Position numbers and translations under genes: made by a program
Part shown: one piece after another, positions 11,408 to 24,908 of the stretch
Numbering within the stretch: the first letter of the stretch is position 1
How the letters are laid out: the number at the start of each line of letters is the position of its first letter
Assembly: GCA_043228905.1 (NCBI GenBank)
Contig: JBHGNT010000015.1
Location: 2,108,001 to 2,172,000, forward strand
From: Azolla caroliniana
Lineage: Eukaryota > Polypodiophyta
Direction of reading: 5' to 3'
Length of the DNA stretch: 64,000 nucleotides
Notes under the pieces: generated by a model
What the model saw: only the letters and a program-made list of their open reading frames with translations
Database searches by the model: none
What the model was told of the DNA's origin: nothing

Positions 11408-11481
11408 CAAAAACACATATGAGCTCAAGATTCTATCCCCTAACATGGATAAGTTACTTAAATACCCCCAAATGGGATCTG

Positions 11482-11530
<49 letters not shown>
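11359..11530 (+). repeat. CT/GA microsatellites upstream of PHO1
   Basis: Two long CT dinucleotide runs about 80 bp apart, with a CT-rich stretch also at about 11304-11317. CT tracts near transcription starts are common in plant promoters and 5' leaders, so they may be part of the PHO1 core promoter or leader. Confidence 0.8.
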
Positions 11531-11532
<2 letters not shown>

Positions 11533-11550
11533 CCTACCTTCTCACCTCGC

Positions 11551-11559
11551 TTATATAAA
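11551..11559 (+). promoter_or_regulatory. Candidate PHO1 TATA box
   Basis: ttatataaa, 20 bp after the second CT tract and about 880 bp before the PHO1 ATG. If used, the 5' leader would be long and possibly spliced. No start site can be seen directly. Confidence 0.35.
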
Positions 11560-12434
11560 TTGGAACCTTAGGTACCATATGCATCTTCCCCCCCTCTCAT
11601 GGCTTACTTATTTTTGGGTTACTTTAAGTAACCATAACCATTTACCATATATCACCTTTTGTTTGAAACTTCGTCTCATTAGCCCATTTAAACATTTAAT
11701 TACGATTCCCATCAAAACTCAAGTGCCATTATTTCCCTAATCTTGCATCAATTCTCTAAAACTAACATGACCTTATTCTTAATTTAGCATTAATCCTCTA
11801 AACTTGCCTCAATCACTCATTAATTCACTATACTTTACTTAATCTCCTCCTTAATTATTGATCATCTTCACTAAACAACCTAAGGAGAGTTTATCCCATA
11901 ATTATGATTAGTACACTTATATATGGTATAACTAGGCTTGTGAACATATAGAAGTAATTTAACATTGAGCTAATTTACTACCTTGGATTCTTCCATCAAA
12001 GTAAGTTGGGTCTCTAGACCATTAGACTTAGTTATCATTCCAACCAAGTTTAAACTAAATTGGGTCACTAGACTATGATAACTTTGTAACATTTCAAATG
12101 GTGTCAAAACTAAATTGGGCTACTAGACTACTATAACTACTTGGCTTTCCATATCAAGTCGAAACTAAGTTGGGTCCTATGACTGTTGTAATTACTTCAC
12201 ATTTCAAACCAAGTTAACGAAGTTAGGTTAATAGATTAACTAGTGTCATTTCAAATTGACTTTAAATTTTGCTACATCACTAGACTAACTAGGTGTTGAT
12301 TTCAAATCAAGTTAAAACTAAGTTGGGTAACTTAACTAACTAGTCTTTGATACACAATTATAAAGTTAAATGACTTTGTTGACTGTTTTTTCCCTCATGA
12401 TTTCCCATTTATTAGATTTTACTAGAGGTTAGAA

Positions 12435-15400
12435 ATGGTGAAATTCTCGAAGCAATTGGAGTTGCAAATGGTGCCAGAATGGAGGGCAGCCTTCTGTGAC
12501 TATAGGAAGCTAAAGAAGGAATTGAAGTTGATGAAGATGAAGATCTACTACAACGACGATGACATGAATGGATCAGATGAGGATGGTAGGAATGAGCATC
12601 ATAAAGAACATAGTGTAGTCATTGATGAGGAAATAAGCAAAAAGGCAGGTGGCAATATTGGGCATGACCATAGTGCATTGAAGAAGATGACCCATGATAA
12701 GAGCCCATATAAGATGTTCAATATGCCCATTACACATCTCACACGTAGAAGGCCTCTAAATGGCCACCCACATCATGTGAATCCTAACGACAACATCATC
12801 AAGGTAAAAAGAAACAATATTTAATTTAAAAAACAAAATTGCATTCATGCCTTGCACATAATAATGCCCTTCATCCTCTAATGTGAAATGACATATCACT
12901 CTCATTGTTTATTATTATATTTATAATAATTCTAATAAATTAATATATTTTTATGAATATAATATTTTTACTACCACTACTAGTGGGATCTACCTTATTG
13001 AGTGTGGGCCATACATTTTCAGTTAGACAACACAAGTCTGTGGAAATTCAAGATCTGAAAGTTGGTCAATCATGTAGGAAGCTTGTGAAATTTTTTTAAA
13101 ATTCTAGACAATCCAAACCTATATACAATAAAATCGTTTGAGTAAAACTGACTGCTTTTTGAGGATCATATCCATTCTCGTTAGGTTGAATATTGTAGGA
13201 AATGGTATGTGGCGTCCACTATAGTTCTCGACCATTTTTACCTAATAGTGAAGTGGTTTATACAACAAAATAAAAGAAGCCTAGTGGGATAATAGAAAAA
13301 CTCATATTCTTTCCCAAATTTAAATTCTTATGAATTGATCATAGCGAAGAATATTTTGAGTCTAAGTTCACACCACACCTCTATTATGTATCTATAACAT
13401 AACTTCTTTCAATACCTAGGGACTATTGTCCGCCTAAAAGGACGAACTACAATCTTCATGGTTAAAGATAAGTTAAAACGTTTATACCAAATCAATGTTC
13501 TATCTATGTATGCTTATCTCTGTATCACTAATAAGACAATGAATTGCTTGTTGTTTACCAACAAATAGTCACAAAGAAAATGCTTGCGATGGAATATCCC
13601 ATAATTAGCTAGTTTCATGAGATCTATGCATTTTCTTTAGTTCCCTAGAGCAAGATGTCTAAGTCACCAATGGCACAAATGTGTGATTTCTTTTTTCATG
13701 TGAGTAACAAGTTTTACACAACACTTAATTGTTGGCATCTCAACTTTTAAGGGTAAAAAATCTTGGAATAAATTTTTTTCTTGCTAATTAGAATGACATC
13801 TAATCATAATTGCTTTCTGAAATGTACAAAAAAAGTAAGTTCCTTTAGTTATATCTTATGTTGGGTTTTAATTTCTAGGTGGTCAAGATCGAAACGATTC
13901 AAACCCGTTCTTTTGTTGAGCATTTGTGTTGCTTTCAATCAAAGAGAATCATTTTTAATGTTGTATATAGATTACATAAATATGTCACATAATGATCATA
14001 ATGCTTATATAAAAATGAGTATTGCTTTTGCGGCGAGATAGGTACACAATAAGAAGTGTGTATCTCATGGCCAAATGGAGATTTATGAAACCGAGGTTCT
14101 AGAACCATTATGTGAGGACCCAAGAGAGGTTTCATTCTTCAAGGGGGTGGATGAAGAGTTGAACAAAGTAAATGGTTTTTATGCGTCAAGGGAGGACGAA
14201 TACTCGCATAAGTTGGATGTTCTAAAAAGGCAATTGACTTACCTTGCCGAAATGCGTAAAACACTTGAGGAACAAGCATCAACATCCTCTAATGTCTCGT
14301 GTTCTATAGACACGTGTGTTATGCCATATACTGAATCTCCTAATAGTACCCCCACAAAATGTAAGTACCATTTTTCTCACCACTTTAACTATTTTTTAAA
14401 CTAGAGTGAGTGTGTGCGCAGACATACACCCAAATGTATTATCTTTTTTGTATGTATGTAACACAAGAATAATATTTAACACTAACAACAAGAATTAATA
14501 TGTAATTTAAAATGTGAAATTAGCATTGTTGAAGAGTGACTCTAGTGGAAATCTTCAAAATGAAACACGATATGAGATGATGGGTAACCATTACATAAAT
14601 CAAATTGAATCCTATCCCGAAAAAGAGAATGAGATTGGGTTTGCGGAGTCAAGCAATACAAGGCAAGTGAATGTGGTACCAACCAACACCGGAAACTATG
14701 GTGAAAACAAAGGAAACAAATTTAAAATGTCAAAGTTACCTCCGGTCCTTGGCATGACCCAATTATTATGGGATAACATGTCAAACAACCTACAAATCAA
14801 GCCGGAGCTTGATGAGACAATTACCAAGAAGAAATTTCGATATGCAAGAAAGAAACTACGTGTGGCATTTGTGGAGTATTATCGAGCTCTTGGTCTTTTG
14901 AAAACCTTTAGGTATGTAAATCATATCGATAATTATTGTTCAATGAGAAAATGATTGCTTATTAAAAACTCTCTTCCATGTTTTTCTTGGTTAACAGTTC
15001 TTTGAATATGTTGGCGTTTGGAAAGATATTAAAGAAATATGACAAGGTGACATTTATGTGTAGTAAATGTTACCATATAGAGAAGCATACCATAGTAATC
15101 CAAGGACCCTCCAAACACAAAAAACTTATTTTGATATTGTAGGTGAATGGAAGAAATGCATCTACTCCTTATTTGCAAGCATTAGAGAGGTCTCGACTAA
15201 ATAATTCAAATAAGGTACGTGTCATAATAGACTCATTGATGAAATTTTGTCTTGTTCCCTAGAATCCTAAGATGTATCGAAAAAGAATAGTTTACAATAG
15301 TAACTAACTTGCATATATAAGTTAATGACTTTCTTAGGTTGATTACCTCATGGAAGAAGTTGAGAAATTGTTTGTTCACAATTTTGCCAAAGATGATAAG

Positions 15401-18028
15401 AAAAAAGCAATGATGTTGTTGATGCCAGCTCAGAAGAAGGCATGTCACGCCATAACATACTTTGTTGGTATGTTTATACGATGTATTTGTTTCTTCATAA
15501 ACAATGTTAGAACAAGATGGTTGTTTGAGTAATATATGTATCAAGACGGTTGTTCTATTTGAATGTGTAGTTATCGTATCATTTTATTGTATAAAGATTC
15601 TAGGAAATATTTGCAAACTTGACTATATCTTGCCATTTCTTTTCTTGCTTCTAGGGCTTTTCTCAGGATGGTCTTTAGCTTTTCTTGCGACATTCGTGAT
15701 ATTGCTACATTTTTATGGTGCAAAATCAAGTGATCCAAAGCTACAAAACTATGCAAAAGTAGTTTATCCTATATACAGGTCTAAAACTATGCAAAATAAG
15801 TCATTCAAATCTTGTGTGTATATCCTTTAAAGAATAAATGTTTGTTGACTATAGACCATATGTGGTAGTGTTTCTTTCGAGGAATACTTTTTCCCTTGGA
15901 ATGTGAAACGTTCAGATGCATATTTTCCGGTCACTCAGACGTTTTATGTTTCCCAATGAACACTTAACAATTTGGCACGATTTTCGTCGACAAACTCATC
16001 ACTAACCAACGTTTAATGTTTCATGAGCAGTGTTTTGTTGTTGATCATCCTTCACATGTTCATGTATGGCTGGAATGTATATCTATGGTGTCAATACAGA
16101 ATAAATTATCCATTCATTTTTGAGTTTGGTTCGAGGACAGAGCTTAGAAGTAGAGAAATCCTTTTGGTATGCACATGCTTGACCACTATAATTGTCGCCA
16201 GCATGGTTTGCCACTTAATTTTCTACTTTCACGATGTCGCCTTGCTCAATCCAACCTCAATTCCATTTGCAACATTCTTGGTACATCTCTAAGATTAAAC
16301 TTGATGTTTTTCCATGTTGAATGTGCGTAGTATGTGGTCATAACTTATAAAATGGTTATTTGTAAGACACAATTGTTTGTTGTTAAGGATGAATGTGTTG
16401 TTTGGGTGCATGAAGATGTGGGTACATCTACATGCTTCAACAATTTGTGAGAATCCAAGAGTTTTTTTTTGGCTTTTCAATTCACTTATTAACTATCATT
16501 TTCTCACATTTTAGGTTTTCTTGCTCCTGTTATTTTGCCCTTTAAATGTATTTCATCGATCAAGCCGGTTCTTCTTCTTGAATTGTATGAAACGCATTTT
16601 CATGGCACCTTTCTACAAAGTACAATATTCTCCACCGAATCTTTCCTCTCACTTTATGTAAATATGTATAGAATAAAACATGTGAGAACATTTATAAAAT
16701 TTGAGCTTGTTTTTTGCAGGTCACATTTGCCGACTTCTTTCTAGCTGACCAACTTACCAGCCAGGTAATTGGTAATTGGTAAAACCTAGTTGGGTATTCC
16801 AATTTGATAAAGTCAACATCCAATTTTCTAACATGGTTTTGCTCTTCTTTCTATAAGGTGGCGACTGTAAGACAAGTGCAATACATATTTTGCTATTATT
16901 TAGGAGGCCAACTTCTATACCATGATGCTTTACACGCATGTGGAGGACCCCAATCTCACCAATATGCATACATCCTATCGTTCCTTCCATACTGGTGGCG
17001 TCTAATGCAAGTAATTTACTTCTTTCATGTTTCTCAAATTCTTGCATTAGATTTCGTACACGTCCATAGTTATGGAGTCAAATGCGAGAACCTAAATATC
17101 AATGTTAAAGTCACATATAGAGTTAGTTTTTCTATAGTCAATATGTGTGTGCATATATGCATTTTACACATGAAAATATTCACATTGTGCCAATGTATAC
17201 ATGCAATTGGGATAGTGTTTGAGGAGATGGAATGATGAAAGGGATGCAGTGCATCTTGCAAATGGAGGAAAATATTTATCGGCAATGGTTGCAATAGGTT
17301 GTAGGCTTTCCTATCAATTCTATAATTCCGAGGCTTGGCTTTTCATCTTTGTGATTACATCGATACTTGCAACTATATACCAAATGTATTGGGATCTTAT
17401 CAAAGATTGGGGACTTCTCCAACGCGACTCACGAAATCCTTGGTTAAGAGATCAACTTCTTGTTAAGGGAAAATGGTTGTACTTTATGTCAATGGTAAGA
17501 TTGTGTACCTTTATGGATATTAAGGTCTTCACTATTAAGTCTCCATCATTGTATGAAATATATTCTAACAACACAGTCAATTTGAAATTGTATGTGTAGG
17601 GTTTTAATTGTGTTCTAAGACTTGCGTGGCTCCAATCACTCACACATTTTCCATCAAACAATTCCGATCACTATTTTCTTGATTTCTTGTTTGCCGCATT
17701 AGAGGTGATTCGAAGGGGCCATTGGAACTTCTATAGGTATGATAGCTACCATGTTTTAGTCATCAAATTATCAATATTACACTTCCTATTTGTATCAGTA
17801 AGTTCAACAAACTATCTACATCAAATTAAATGCCATTGAAGTAATAGTGAGCTACAATGAAGTAATCTCATCATAAATCAAATTTGATGCCAACGAAGAA
17901 TGACAATTCTTTATAAACAATGTGTTGTCGATAGGTTGGAAAATGAGCACCTCAACAATGTGGGAAAGTATCGAGCGGTGAAGGCAGTTCCTCTCCCATT
18001 TCGAGATGAGTTCGTCAAAGGCATATAA
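12435..18028 (+). CDS. PHO1: PHO1-type SPX-EXS phosphate exporter
   Basis: Exons by my GT-AG model: 12435-12803, 14042-14360, 14524-14911, 14998-15046, 15143-15214, 15338-15467, 15655-15778, 16031-16280, 16515-16619, 16720-16764, 16858-17010, 17216-17494, 17600-17736, 17935-18028. They join without a stop into 837 codons, the usual PHO1 size. The N-terminal SPX domain (about 1-375) begins MVKFSKQLE and includes [16 protein letters not shown] and [16 protein letters not shown]. Membrane segments are visible at about 440-465, 484-503, 527-549, 567-582 and 708-726. The C-terminal EXS domain contains [21 protein letters not shown] and [19 protein letters not shown]. Family members export phosphate, classically for xylem loading, from Golgi/endomembrane and plasma membrane; SPX binds inositol pyrophosphates. 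PHO1 versus a PHO1;H paralogue cannot be told from this window. Confidence 0.95.
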
Positions 18029-20297
18029 ATGGTACAATCACAATGGGGTTTCCACCATGCATTCGGATGTACTGAAAAGCACAATGAACAACTTCATTTC
18101 TATAAATGTCTAGTGTGGTCGATAATTGCTCTATTTTTTATACATAAGAAGTACACCATCATCCATTGTCAACCATTTTTTAGTGGTGCAAAAATAAACT
18201 AATACATGAACAAAGTGGAACATAAGGACAACATGGGTAACATTTTTTTAATAAGAAAAGGGATGTTTTAAGACGTGCGACCTACTGTTTCATTGACGTG
18301 TATTTTTAAAGCATGTCATCTCGTTGGAATGGAAAACGTTTAACTTGATTGTCCACTAACATGTGAAAACTTTGGTTGATTGTCCAAACGCACAAACGTA
18401 AGACATTTAATTAGATTTGCATAATATCATGGAAAACACCATGCATTTTCTTCATAACTTACTATAGTATAAAATTAAATCGACATAATTTAATAGAAAG
18501 ATGATGTGGTCCATTGCGGATAAAAAACTACATAACCCATACAATATTATATTAATACATTATTTTAGCATTACAGAATCAGTCTTGTTTGGTGTATTGA
18601 TACCCATAAACCTTAAAAACATTACCTAATTTTAGGGTTTTGTTTTTTTATTTTTTTAAATTGATTAATAGATTAGAAACACCTTTATGATAATAGTAGA
18701 ACAAAAACCATTTTTGAAAGTTTCATTACCAATTATGCCATTATTCATGATAATAACATATTTCTCTTAAACATTTCTCATCCTCGTAATAAAAATATTT
18801 TCTTTCTCCTTTACATTCATCTTGATTAATCAATGCACATGAGTGTACTTCCCAAAACCATTACATAGCACTTGTAACCACATTCTTGTGTAGCATGAAA
18901 AAGAGGACCTCGAAGACTAGAAAGAATAAAATGAAACTAGATTGTAGATTAGAGTTAATTATGGACCTTGGTTTGGCTCAAACCAAACCAAAACATTAAG
19001 AATGTTGTTTATCGGTTCAAATATAATTAAAGAGTTTGGTTTGGTTCCTAAATTGACATTTATAAGTTTATCAATTTAACAGTTTATCGACTTTCTACAT
19101 ACACAACATCTGCATATATCCATATAAAACTGAAGGCATAAGAATAGAAACTCTATTATAGCCAAGAAGTAGATAAGAAGGTAGTAGCAAAAGGGTATTC
19201 TCAAAAATTGTGTTAGAAAAGGGTATTTTGGGAAATTTGTTAGGACGAAGGTATTCTCAAAAACTGTAATGGGTTCCTTGTTCCTTTTTTTCTTGTGGAT
19301 GGGATTTTTGCTAGGTCGATGTCTCAATACCCAATTTGATGATATTTTTCCCAATTCAATTGTTCTACACAATTCGCACACTCCACTAATTTCCTTATCC
19401 TTGAGGATTTTAGGGAAAATGTTTTGGGAGAATGGAACTTTAGTAAAATTGTGTGATGGTGAAGGGTGTGGGAAAGTTTGTTGGAGAAAGTCGGAGAAAG
19501 GTATTTCGGGAAAGTGTGTTAGGTGAAGGATATTGCGATTTTGACCAACATGTAAGAAGTTGCAAGCCTGCGAATCAATTTCGAACAACGAGAGTCAAAC
19601 CCATTGTGCCAACTGAAGTAGGCGCCCATCCACTAGACAGTGCCAAAAGGGAGGACAAGGATATAATTTTTATCAAGGAAGGGTATTTCCATAATTGACC
19701 AAAAGGAGTGCTCAAACATCGACTCTTGGCTATCATCAAGTCAAAGGCTACCTTCGACTCCAACTAGAGTCAGCTCAACTTTGTTGATCATCCTCGATTG
19801 CCAACCACCCCACCATCTCTACTACCTATCATCATGTCGCCACATCCACACATCTACCATCGATCATCGATGTCGCATGCCATCCATCGTTGCAAGTGTT
19901 ATTGCTCCTTGTCATTATTAGTGTCGTCAATATTTGCATGTGAAGTCACCTATCAGGTCACTTGACCCAACCCTTCCCTTTTCACTTCTATTTTATTTCT
20001 TCCCTTAAAGTTCATTACCCACTAGAAAAGGGAAAGGGAAATTGCCTTCTTGAAATGCCCTTTAGTTATCAATATGTTCATTAACAACGTTCGGGCGTGT
20101 CTATCAAAATGTTGATGTCTGGCAATGAGCTCAAATCCTTCTCCTTTTATAGGTTTCAAGAGTCCCATTACCGAAATAGTAACTTCCGTTTTATAACACT
20201 TCACCTCGAAACTCATTCGTCATGAAAGTTATATGTCCTTTTTTGTTTTTGCCACATATCACATCCCTATATTTGTGGACATTATATATCACCTTTC
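18029..20297. other. PHO1 downstream spacer
   Basis: AT-rich, no gene recognised. An aataaa near 18190 is a possible PHO1 poly(A) signal. A 170-codon minus-strand frame at 19076-19588 lies over near-repeats of gggtattctcaaaaa and I do not regard it as coding. Confidence 0.5.
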
Positions 20298-20845
20298 TGT
20301 GGAGATCGTTACCGGCCCAACCAGATTCTTGTTTGTATATGCAGATACAAAGATCAAGGGCACAATGTACAGATAGACAGAAAACGAAAATACAGAAAGC
20401 GAGATACAGAGACAAGATTTAACGTGGAAACCCAAATCGGGAAAAACCACGTGGAGTCCACAAACTCCAAAACAGATCACTATAGGTAGAGAGGAAATAC
20501 AACCAGAAACTCAGAGGCGACAACCTCAAGATCTTCTTTGTCAATGATCGGTTGCAAAGTTATACTCTCCCTCGCTCTCTCTCTCTCACAGTTACAGAGG
20601 CAACTACCTCGTTCTAACTTTTCACACTCTGCACACACAACATAAAGTTTGCCCTAGTATATATATACTTATACAACTTTATGGCTATTTACATACATAG
20701 CCCACATGGGGCACATTTCGACTATTTACAAATATAGTCTCCCGAGTTGGCTATATCCTCGATTTTGATTTCGGCCTCGGCCTCGGCTGAGTTACTCATC
20801 AACTCAGCTCTTCTCTTCCCATCCGGATGAATCCATTTCCCAACA
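20298..20845 (-). mobile_element. Solo copia LTR (C2-type)
   Basis: 548 bp, TG...CA, flanked by perfect ctttc duplications (20293-20297 and 20846-20850). Resembles the reverse complement of the C2 LTR, including the conserved cgtggaaaccc...aaaaaccacgtgg segment, tatata box and cctcggc cluster near the end. No internal sequence remains. Confidence 0.9.
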
Positions 20846-20850
20846 CTTTC

Positions 20851-21271
20851 TCCCTCTAAGGATATTTGAACTTCTGCTATCATTGAGAATGATAAATTGT
20901 ATGATGAATATGCAATCTTCAAGAGGAAAGCAACCATAGAAGCCATTTAGAAGAATTTTTTGGATCTTTTGAGTATGATAAATTGTAGTGATGTCTAGCA
21001 AGAAAAGCTAATTGAGCTTTTAAAGCTTCTATTGATAAGGTTGATTCAAATTTCTTCTAGAGTAGCATGTGACAGAGGCCTTAATCGTTAGGAATAAGTT
21101 CATGAGTACACTTTAAAAAAATGTATCTAATGCTTTCACACAAATTTCTATTGATGAACCTAAACTAAAAGAACATGACTCCATTGCTAGTATTTTGTAA
21201 TGGCAAGAAAGAAAGGAATATCATCATGTGGAATTCCGCTTGATCATAATGACATTGAAGATCTCATAGAA
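20851..21271. other. Spacer between solo LTRs
   Basis: AT-rich with many stops. Appears to continue on the other side of the 21277-21772 LTR (from 21778). Possibly old element debris; no domain recognised. Confidence 0.4.
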
Positions 21272-21276
21272 GTTAT

Positions 21277-21772
21277 TGTTGGGAAATCAGTCCCTCCGGA
21301 TGGGATTCGGTGATGAATGAAGAGGACTCGGTGAGAACCGGAAGTGAAGACATATTTGTAAATATGTTTTGTGTAAGCTTATTGAGGCTACATTTGTAAA
21401 TAGCCCTAAGTTCATATAAGTATAAATATGACTTAGGGCAATCACTCTATATGAGTTGTGTTGTTGTTATCATATTGTTGTATGAGTATACTGTGGTAGA
21501 GAGAGACACAGAGCGATACTCTGTTGTAACCGCCACTCGGCAAAGAAACAGAGCTCGAGGTCGTTGCCTCCGAGTCTCTAATTGTACCTTTCTCCTATGG
21601 TGATAGTTCGGAGTCCGTGGGCTCCCGTGGTTTTTCCCACTTAGGGTTTTCCACGTAAACATCCTGTGTATTTCCTTATGTCTCTCTCCATTTCCCATTT
21701 CTGTGTTTGATTCTCATTGAAGTGATTCAAGACTCGGTTGTGGCCGAGCAACATTCCACGCTTTTCTCTTCA
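21277..21772 (+). mobile_element. Solo copia LTR, variant
   Basis: 496 bp starting TGTTGGGAAA and ending TTCA, flanked by perfect gttat duplications (21272-21276 and 21773-21777). Shares the TGTTGGGA start, the tataaatatgacttagggc promoter segment and the cgtggttttt segment with the C1/C2 LTRs, but lacks the 53-bp repeat array. Confidence 0.88.
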
Positions 21773-21777
21773 GTTAT

Positions 21778-23724
21778 AGATTGAACATTTCTTAATTTTC
21801 TCTAATATGTCTTTGTATTTTCCCCATTTAGTGGCCTACTATTCTCTCTTACAAAGAGAATTAGCTATAAGCGTTCTACGATTTGGAATACGATGCATTA
21901 TTTGTGAAACATCTTGTCATTTTGAGTGGCATGAACACTTCAAGGAAAGTGACCAATTTATGCTTTTTGAAATTTTGGTTAGGTTCATGAGAAGCATGAA
22001 AATTTCTACTAGGATTATAATAAAGGTTTCTCCAACATGGTGCAATATTATGGGTGGTGGTACATGATAAACCTATGGTATATGAATAGGAGGAGGTTGC
22101 AGATGTTATTGTGATAAGATATAGTTTGATGGAAAAACATTTGATCCTTTTGAATCCACAAATACAAACTGATAAAACTCAAATATGGCAATTGGTACAT
22201 AGTATACAATTTGGTATATTTGGAAGGCTCGATGTTTGAAGGTATTTCAAAATGTGACTGAAAAACTTTCCCAAATAATTTCGGGAATTTGGATAGAGAT
22301 TGTGCATAATCTCATAGGGTTGTTGGAAAGTATAAAAGGTAATACGCACCAAGCGGAGCTTAAGCGTTTAGAGTTTCATGCCATTTGGGACATAGGTATA
22401 TTTTATAGACGGCTTGTTGATAAGGTGGAGTGGTTTTACTCAACACCAAAGTATTTATTTAAGCTGATGGTTAGAATTTAGAAAAATATAGGGGATATGT
22501 GGTATATTTTGTATGTATGGCCTTATGGCGTTTTCTAATACTAATGTAGACTTATCTTTTTTTGGAAGAAAAAAAAAAGTTTCTCCAACATCAAACACAT
22601 GATTTAATATTAAGATCATAGCACCGAGAACTCTAAAAAGGTTCTAGAGCATTGTGATGTGAAAGAGCCGAAGATCAAGTTTAGAGAAGTGTAGCATGTT
22701 AAAGAGACCATGACCAAGTTCCTACATCTAGAGTGTCTTTTGGTGTGAAAGGACTAATCAACTATAAGTCTTGAAGTATGTGAAATGACTAAAGAGAAAT
22801 TATGGAGCATTTAGAATTGAGAAATGCTTTTCAAGCATTATGGGGCCACCTTGTGATGTGAAATGGCCCAGAATCATGTCTAGGCCACATGAGCTCATGA
22901 AAAGGTCATTGCCCAAGTCAAGTATCTAGAAGCGAAAAATATCTCAAAAGTAATCCTAAAGCACCTTGTGATATGGAGGGGCTTGTAATCAAACCTAACA
23001 TTGTAATGGTGTGAAGGATTAACAATAAATTGACAATCATATGTCTGACTCGATAAAATCATGCTTTAGGGTCAAGTAAGGTTACATATCAATCTATGCG
23101 TCTAGCCAGACAATTAATTTAAACCTCTACTGCATTGATTAGGTGGAGAGGTTAATATCTACACTTGGTGAAACATATCTTCTTTGCTCTTGAATTGAGT
23201 GTAAAATCATTAGTTCAAGCATGCGTATAACCTGTTGATTCTTAAGCATGCATTGGAACTACACAATTGAGAACCTTTTGCTAAAAAGAGGGAATCATGG
23301 TGTAAAACATATTTAAATTTATTCTTAAGCATCCCACGCTTCATAATTGTTGAATATATGATATGATACGATATGCAGAATGTAAAAGTTAACGTGCGGA
23401 AGCTTCTAGACACAACCGGCTCAGCCGGATAGCAACAGAAAACAGAATGAAGGTTTAATGGAAAGCTTGAGACACACACACACACAAAGAGTACGCAATT
23501 CATCCTTTATCTTCAAGCCCTTCACCACATCAGAGCATGTCCAGGTCTTGGCCTTCTTCTTCCGATCGGCTCTGTCCTTCTTGACTCTGCCGTCGTTGCC
23601 GCTTGTTCTGAATATATCAGATGTGTCGACTTCTTCGGCGGACTTGGCTCCCTTTTTCTTCTTGTCTTCAGCTACTTCTCTAGTGCCTTTACCTATCCTC
23701 CTGGTTCATGTTCCCGTTCTAGTT
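21778..23724. other. Spacer, no gene recognised
   Basis: AT-rich sequence to about 23395, with short frames (for example 22236-22481) that match nothing I know. 23500-23720 on the minus strand is lysine/glutamate-rich open sequence just past the polypurine tract of the C4 copia. It may be part of that element's LTR or a neighbouring coding fragment. Confidence 0.35.
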
Positions 23725-24334
23725 CTCCCCCTCAAGTGCAACACGTCGAGATGTTCGATACCAAGCATCTTTGAGAAGTGTTGCAACTTGTCCAATCCGA
23801 GTTGCTTGGTGAGGATGTCGGCAACATGCCAATTGGTTCAAACATACCTGAGTTCGACTTCACCGCTTAGGACCCACTCGCGCACCTCGATGTGCTTTGT
23901 GCAAGCATGGAATACGAGGTTCTTGGCGAGCTGCATGCTACTGATGTTGTCGCAGTAGATCAGGATCGGAGTCGGTACTTCGATTTGGAGGTCCTATAGT
24001 AGTCACTGAAGCCATATAGCTTCATAGGTCACAACTGTGGCTCCTCTATACTCAACCTTAATGCTCGATAGAGCCACTATCGGCTGCTTCTTGTTGCCCC
24101 ACGCAATAGTCATGCTCCCAAGAGAAAAGATAAAGTTTGATGTTGACTGACGATCTGACACAACACCAGTCCAATCGACATCTGTATAAACGACTAACTT
24201 TTCGGTTATCCGTGTTAGTACAACAATCCCCGATCCTTATTGCCGCTTACATATCGCAATACTCGATGCGCGCACTAAAGGTGCTCGACGATCGTTCGCT
24301 ACATGAACTGGCTGATCACTCCGACCAGATAACT
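23725..24334 (-). pseudogene. Copia C4 RNase H tail
   Basis: Minus strand shows, in order, a degenerate RT/RNase H boundary (ISQFM), SGNKDRGLLY-like text, an STSNFIFSLGSM segment, KKQPIVALSS, the catalytic-region YCDN, AKNLVFHACTKHIEV, and ADILTKQLG near the C-terminus. A polypurine tract (ttgagggggag, 23725-23735) follows. Several stops make it inactive. It is a different copia lineage from C1/C2. Its upstream part is cut by the C2 LTR starting at 24335. Confidence 0.8.
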
Positions 24335-24893
24335 TGTTGGGAAAACCACGTCCCTCTGGATGGGATGAGCCGAATCGAAGAACCAGCTCGGCCGAGGCCG
24401 AAAATCGATTTCCCAAAACTGAAATCGAGAATCGTAATACCATCTATTCGGAAGACTATATTTGTAAATAGTCTAAATGTGCCCATGTGGACTATACTTG
24501 TAAATAACCATAAAGTTATTTTAGTATATAAACAACTAGGGCAAATTTTAGATTGGAGTAGAATCATTGGGGTGAAGATCATTGTTGTAAAGTTACACTA
24601 AAGGTAGTTGCCTTCATAACTGTGAGTGAGAGTGAGAGTGTAACCCTGTAGGCGTTTGTCAGACGAAGGAGAACTCGAGGTCGTTGCCTCCAAGTTTCTC
24701 ATTGTACTTCTCCTCTATCTTAGTGATTTGTTTTGGAGTTTGTGGACTCCACGTGGTTTTTCCCAGTTCGGGTTTCCACATTAAACCTCAATGTCTCTGT
24801 TCTTTCTGTTTTTCTGTCTGTGTATCTATTTCGCTCATTTCTTTGCACCCGCATATGAACATGAAACTGGTTGTGGCCAGTCGATTCTCAACA
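24335..24893 (+). repeat. C2 5' LTR
   Basis: 559 bp, TGTTGGGA...CTCAACA, ending three bases before the primer site. It has tatataaac as a probable TATA box near 24516-24524 and a GA-rich stretch downstream. Confidence 0.88.
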
Positions 24894-24896
24894 AAG

Positions 24897-24908
24897 TGGT
24901 ATCAGAGC
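24897..24908 (+). promoter_or_regulatory. C2 primer-binding site (tRNA-iMet)
   Basis: tggtatcagagc, the standard complement of the initiator methionine tRNA 3' end, three bases after the LTR. Confidence 0.95.

Larger units (their letters stand above)
10174..12434. other. PHO1 upstream region
   Basis: 2.2 kb of AT-rich DNA. A 66-codon frame (10911-11111) has no recognisable family. CT tracts occur at about 11360-11404 and 11486-11530. A search by eye for the PHR1 site GNATATNC in the proximal 1.2 kb found only near misses. Confidence 0.6.

Noticed and set aside
11240-11446. Short ORFs across CT repeats
   Set aside because: Translate only as SLSL/ERER repeats from the microsatellite.
11100-12434. 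PHR1-binding sites (GNATATNC) in the PHO1 promoter
   Set aside because: Only partial matches such as gcatatga were seen by eye; none fits the full consensus.
12435-18028. PHO1 as a pseudogene, because ORFs are short and separated
   Set aside because: All breaks coincide with GT-AG introns and the spliced frame is complete.
19076-19588. 170-codon minus-strand ORF downstream of PHO1
   Set aside because: Low-complexity near-repeats, no recognisable domain, no splice context.
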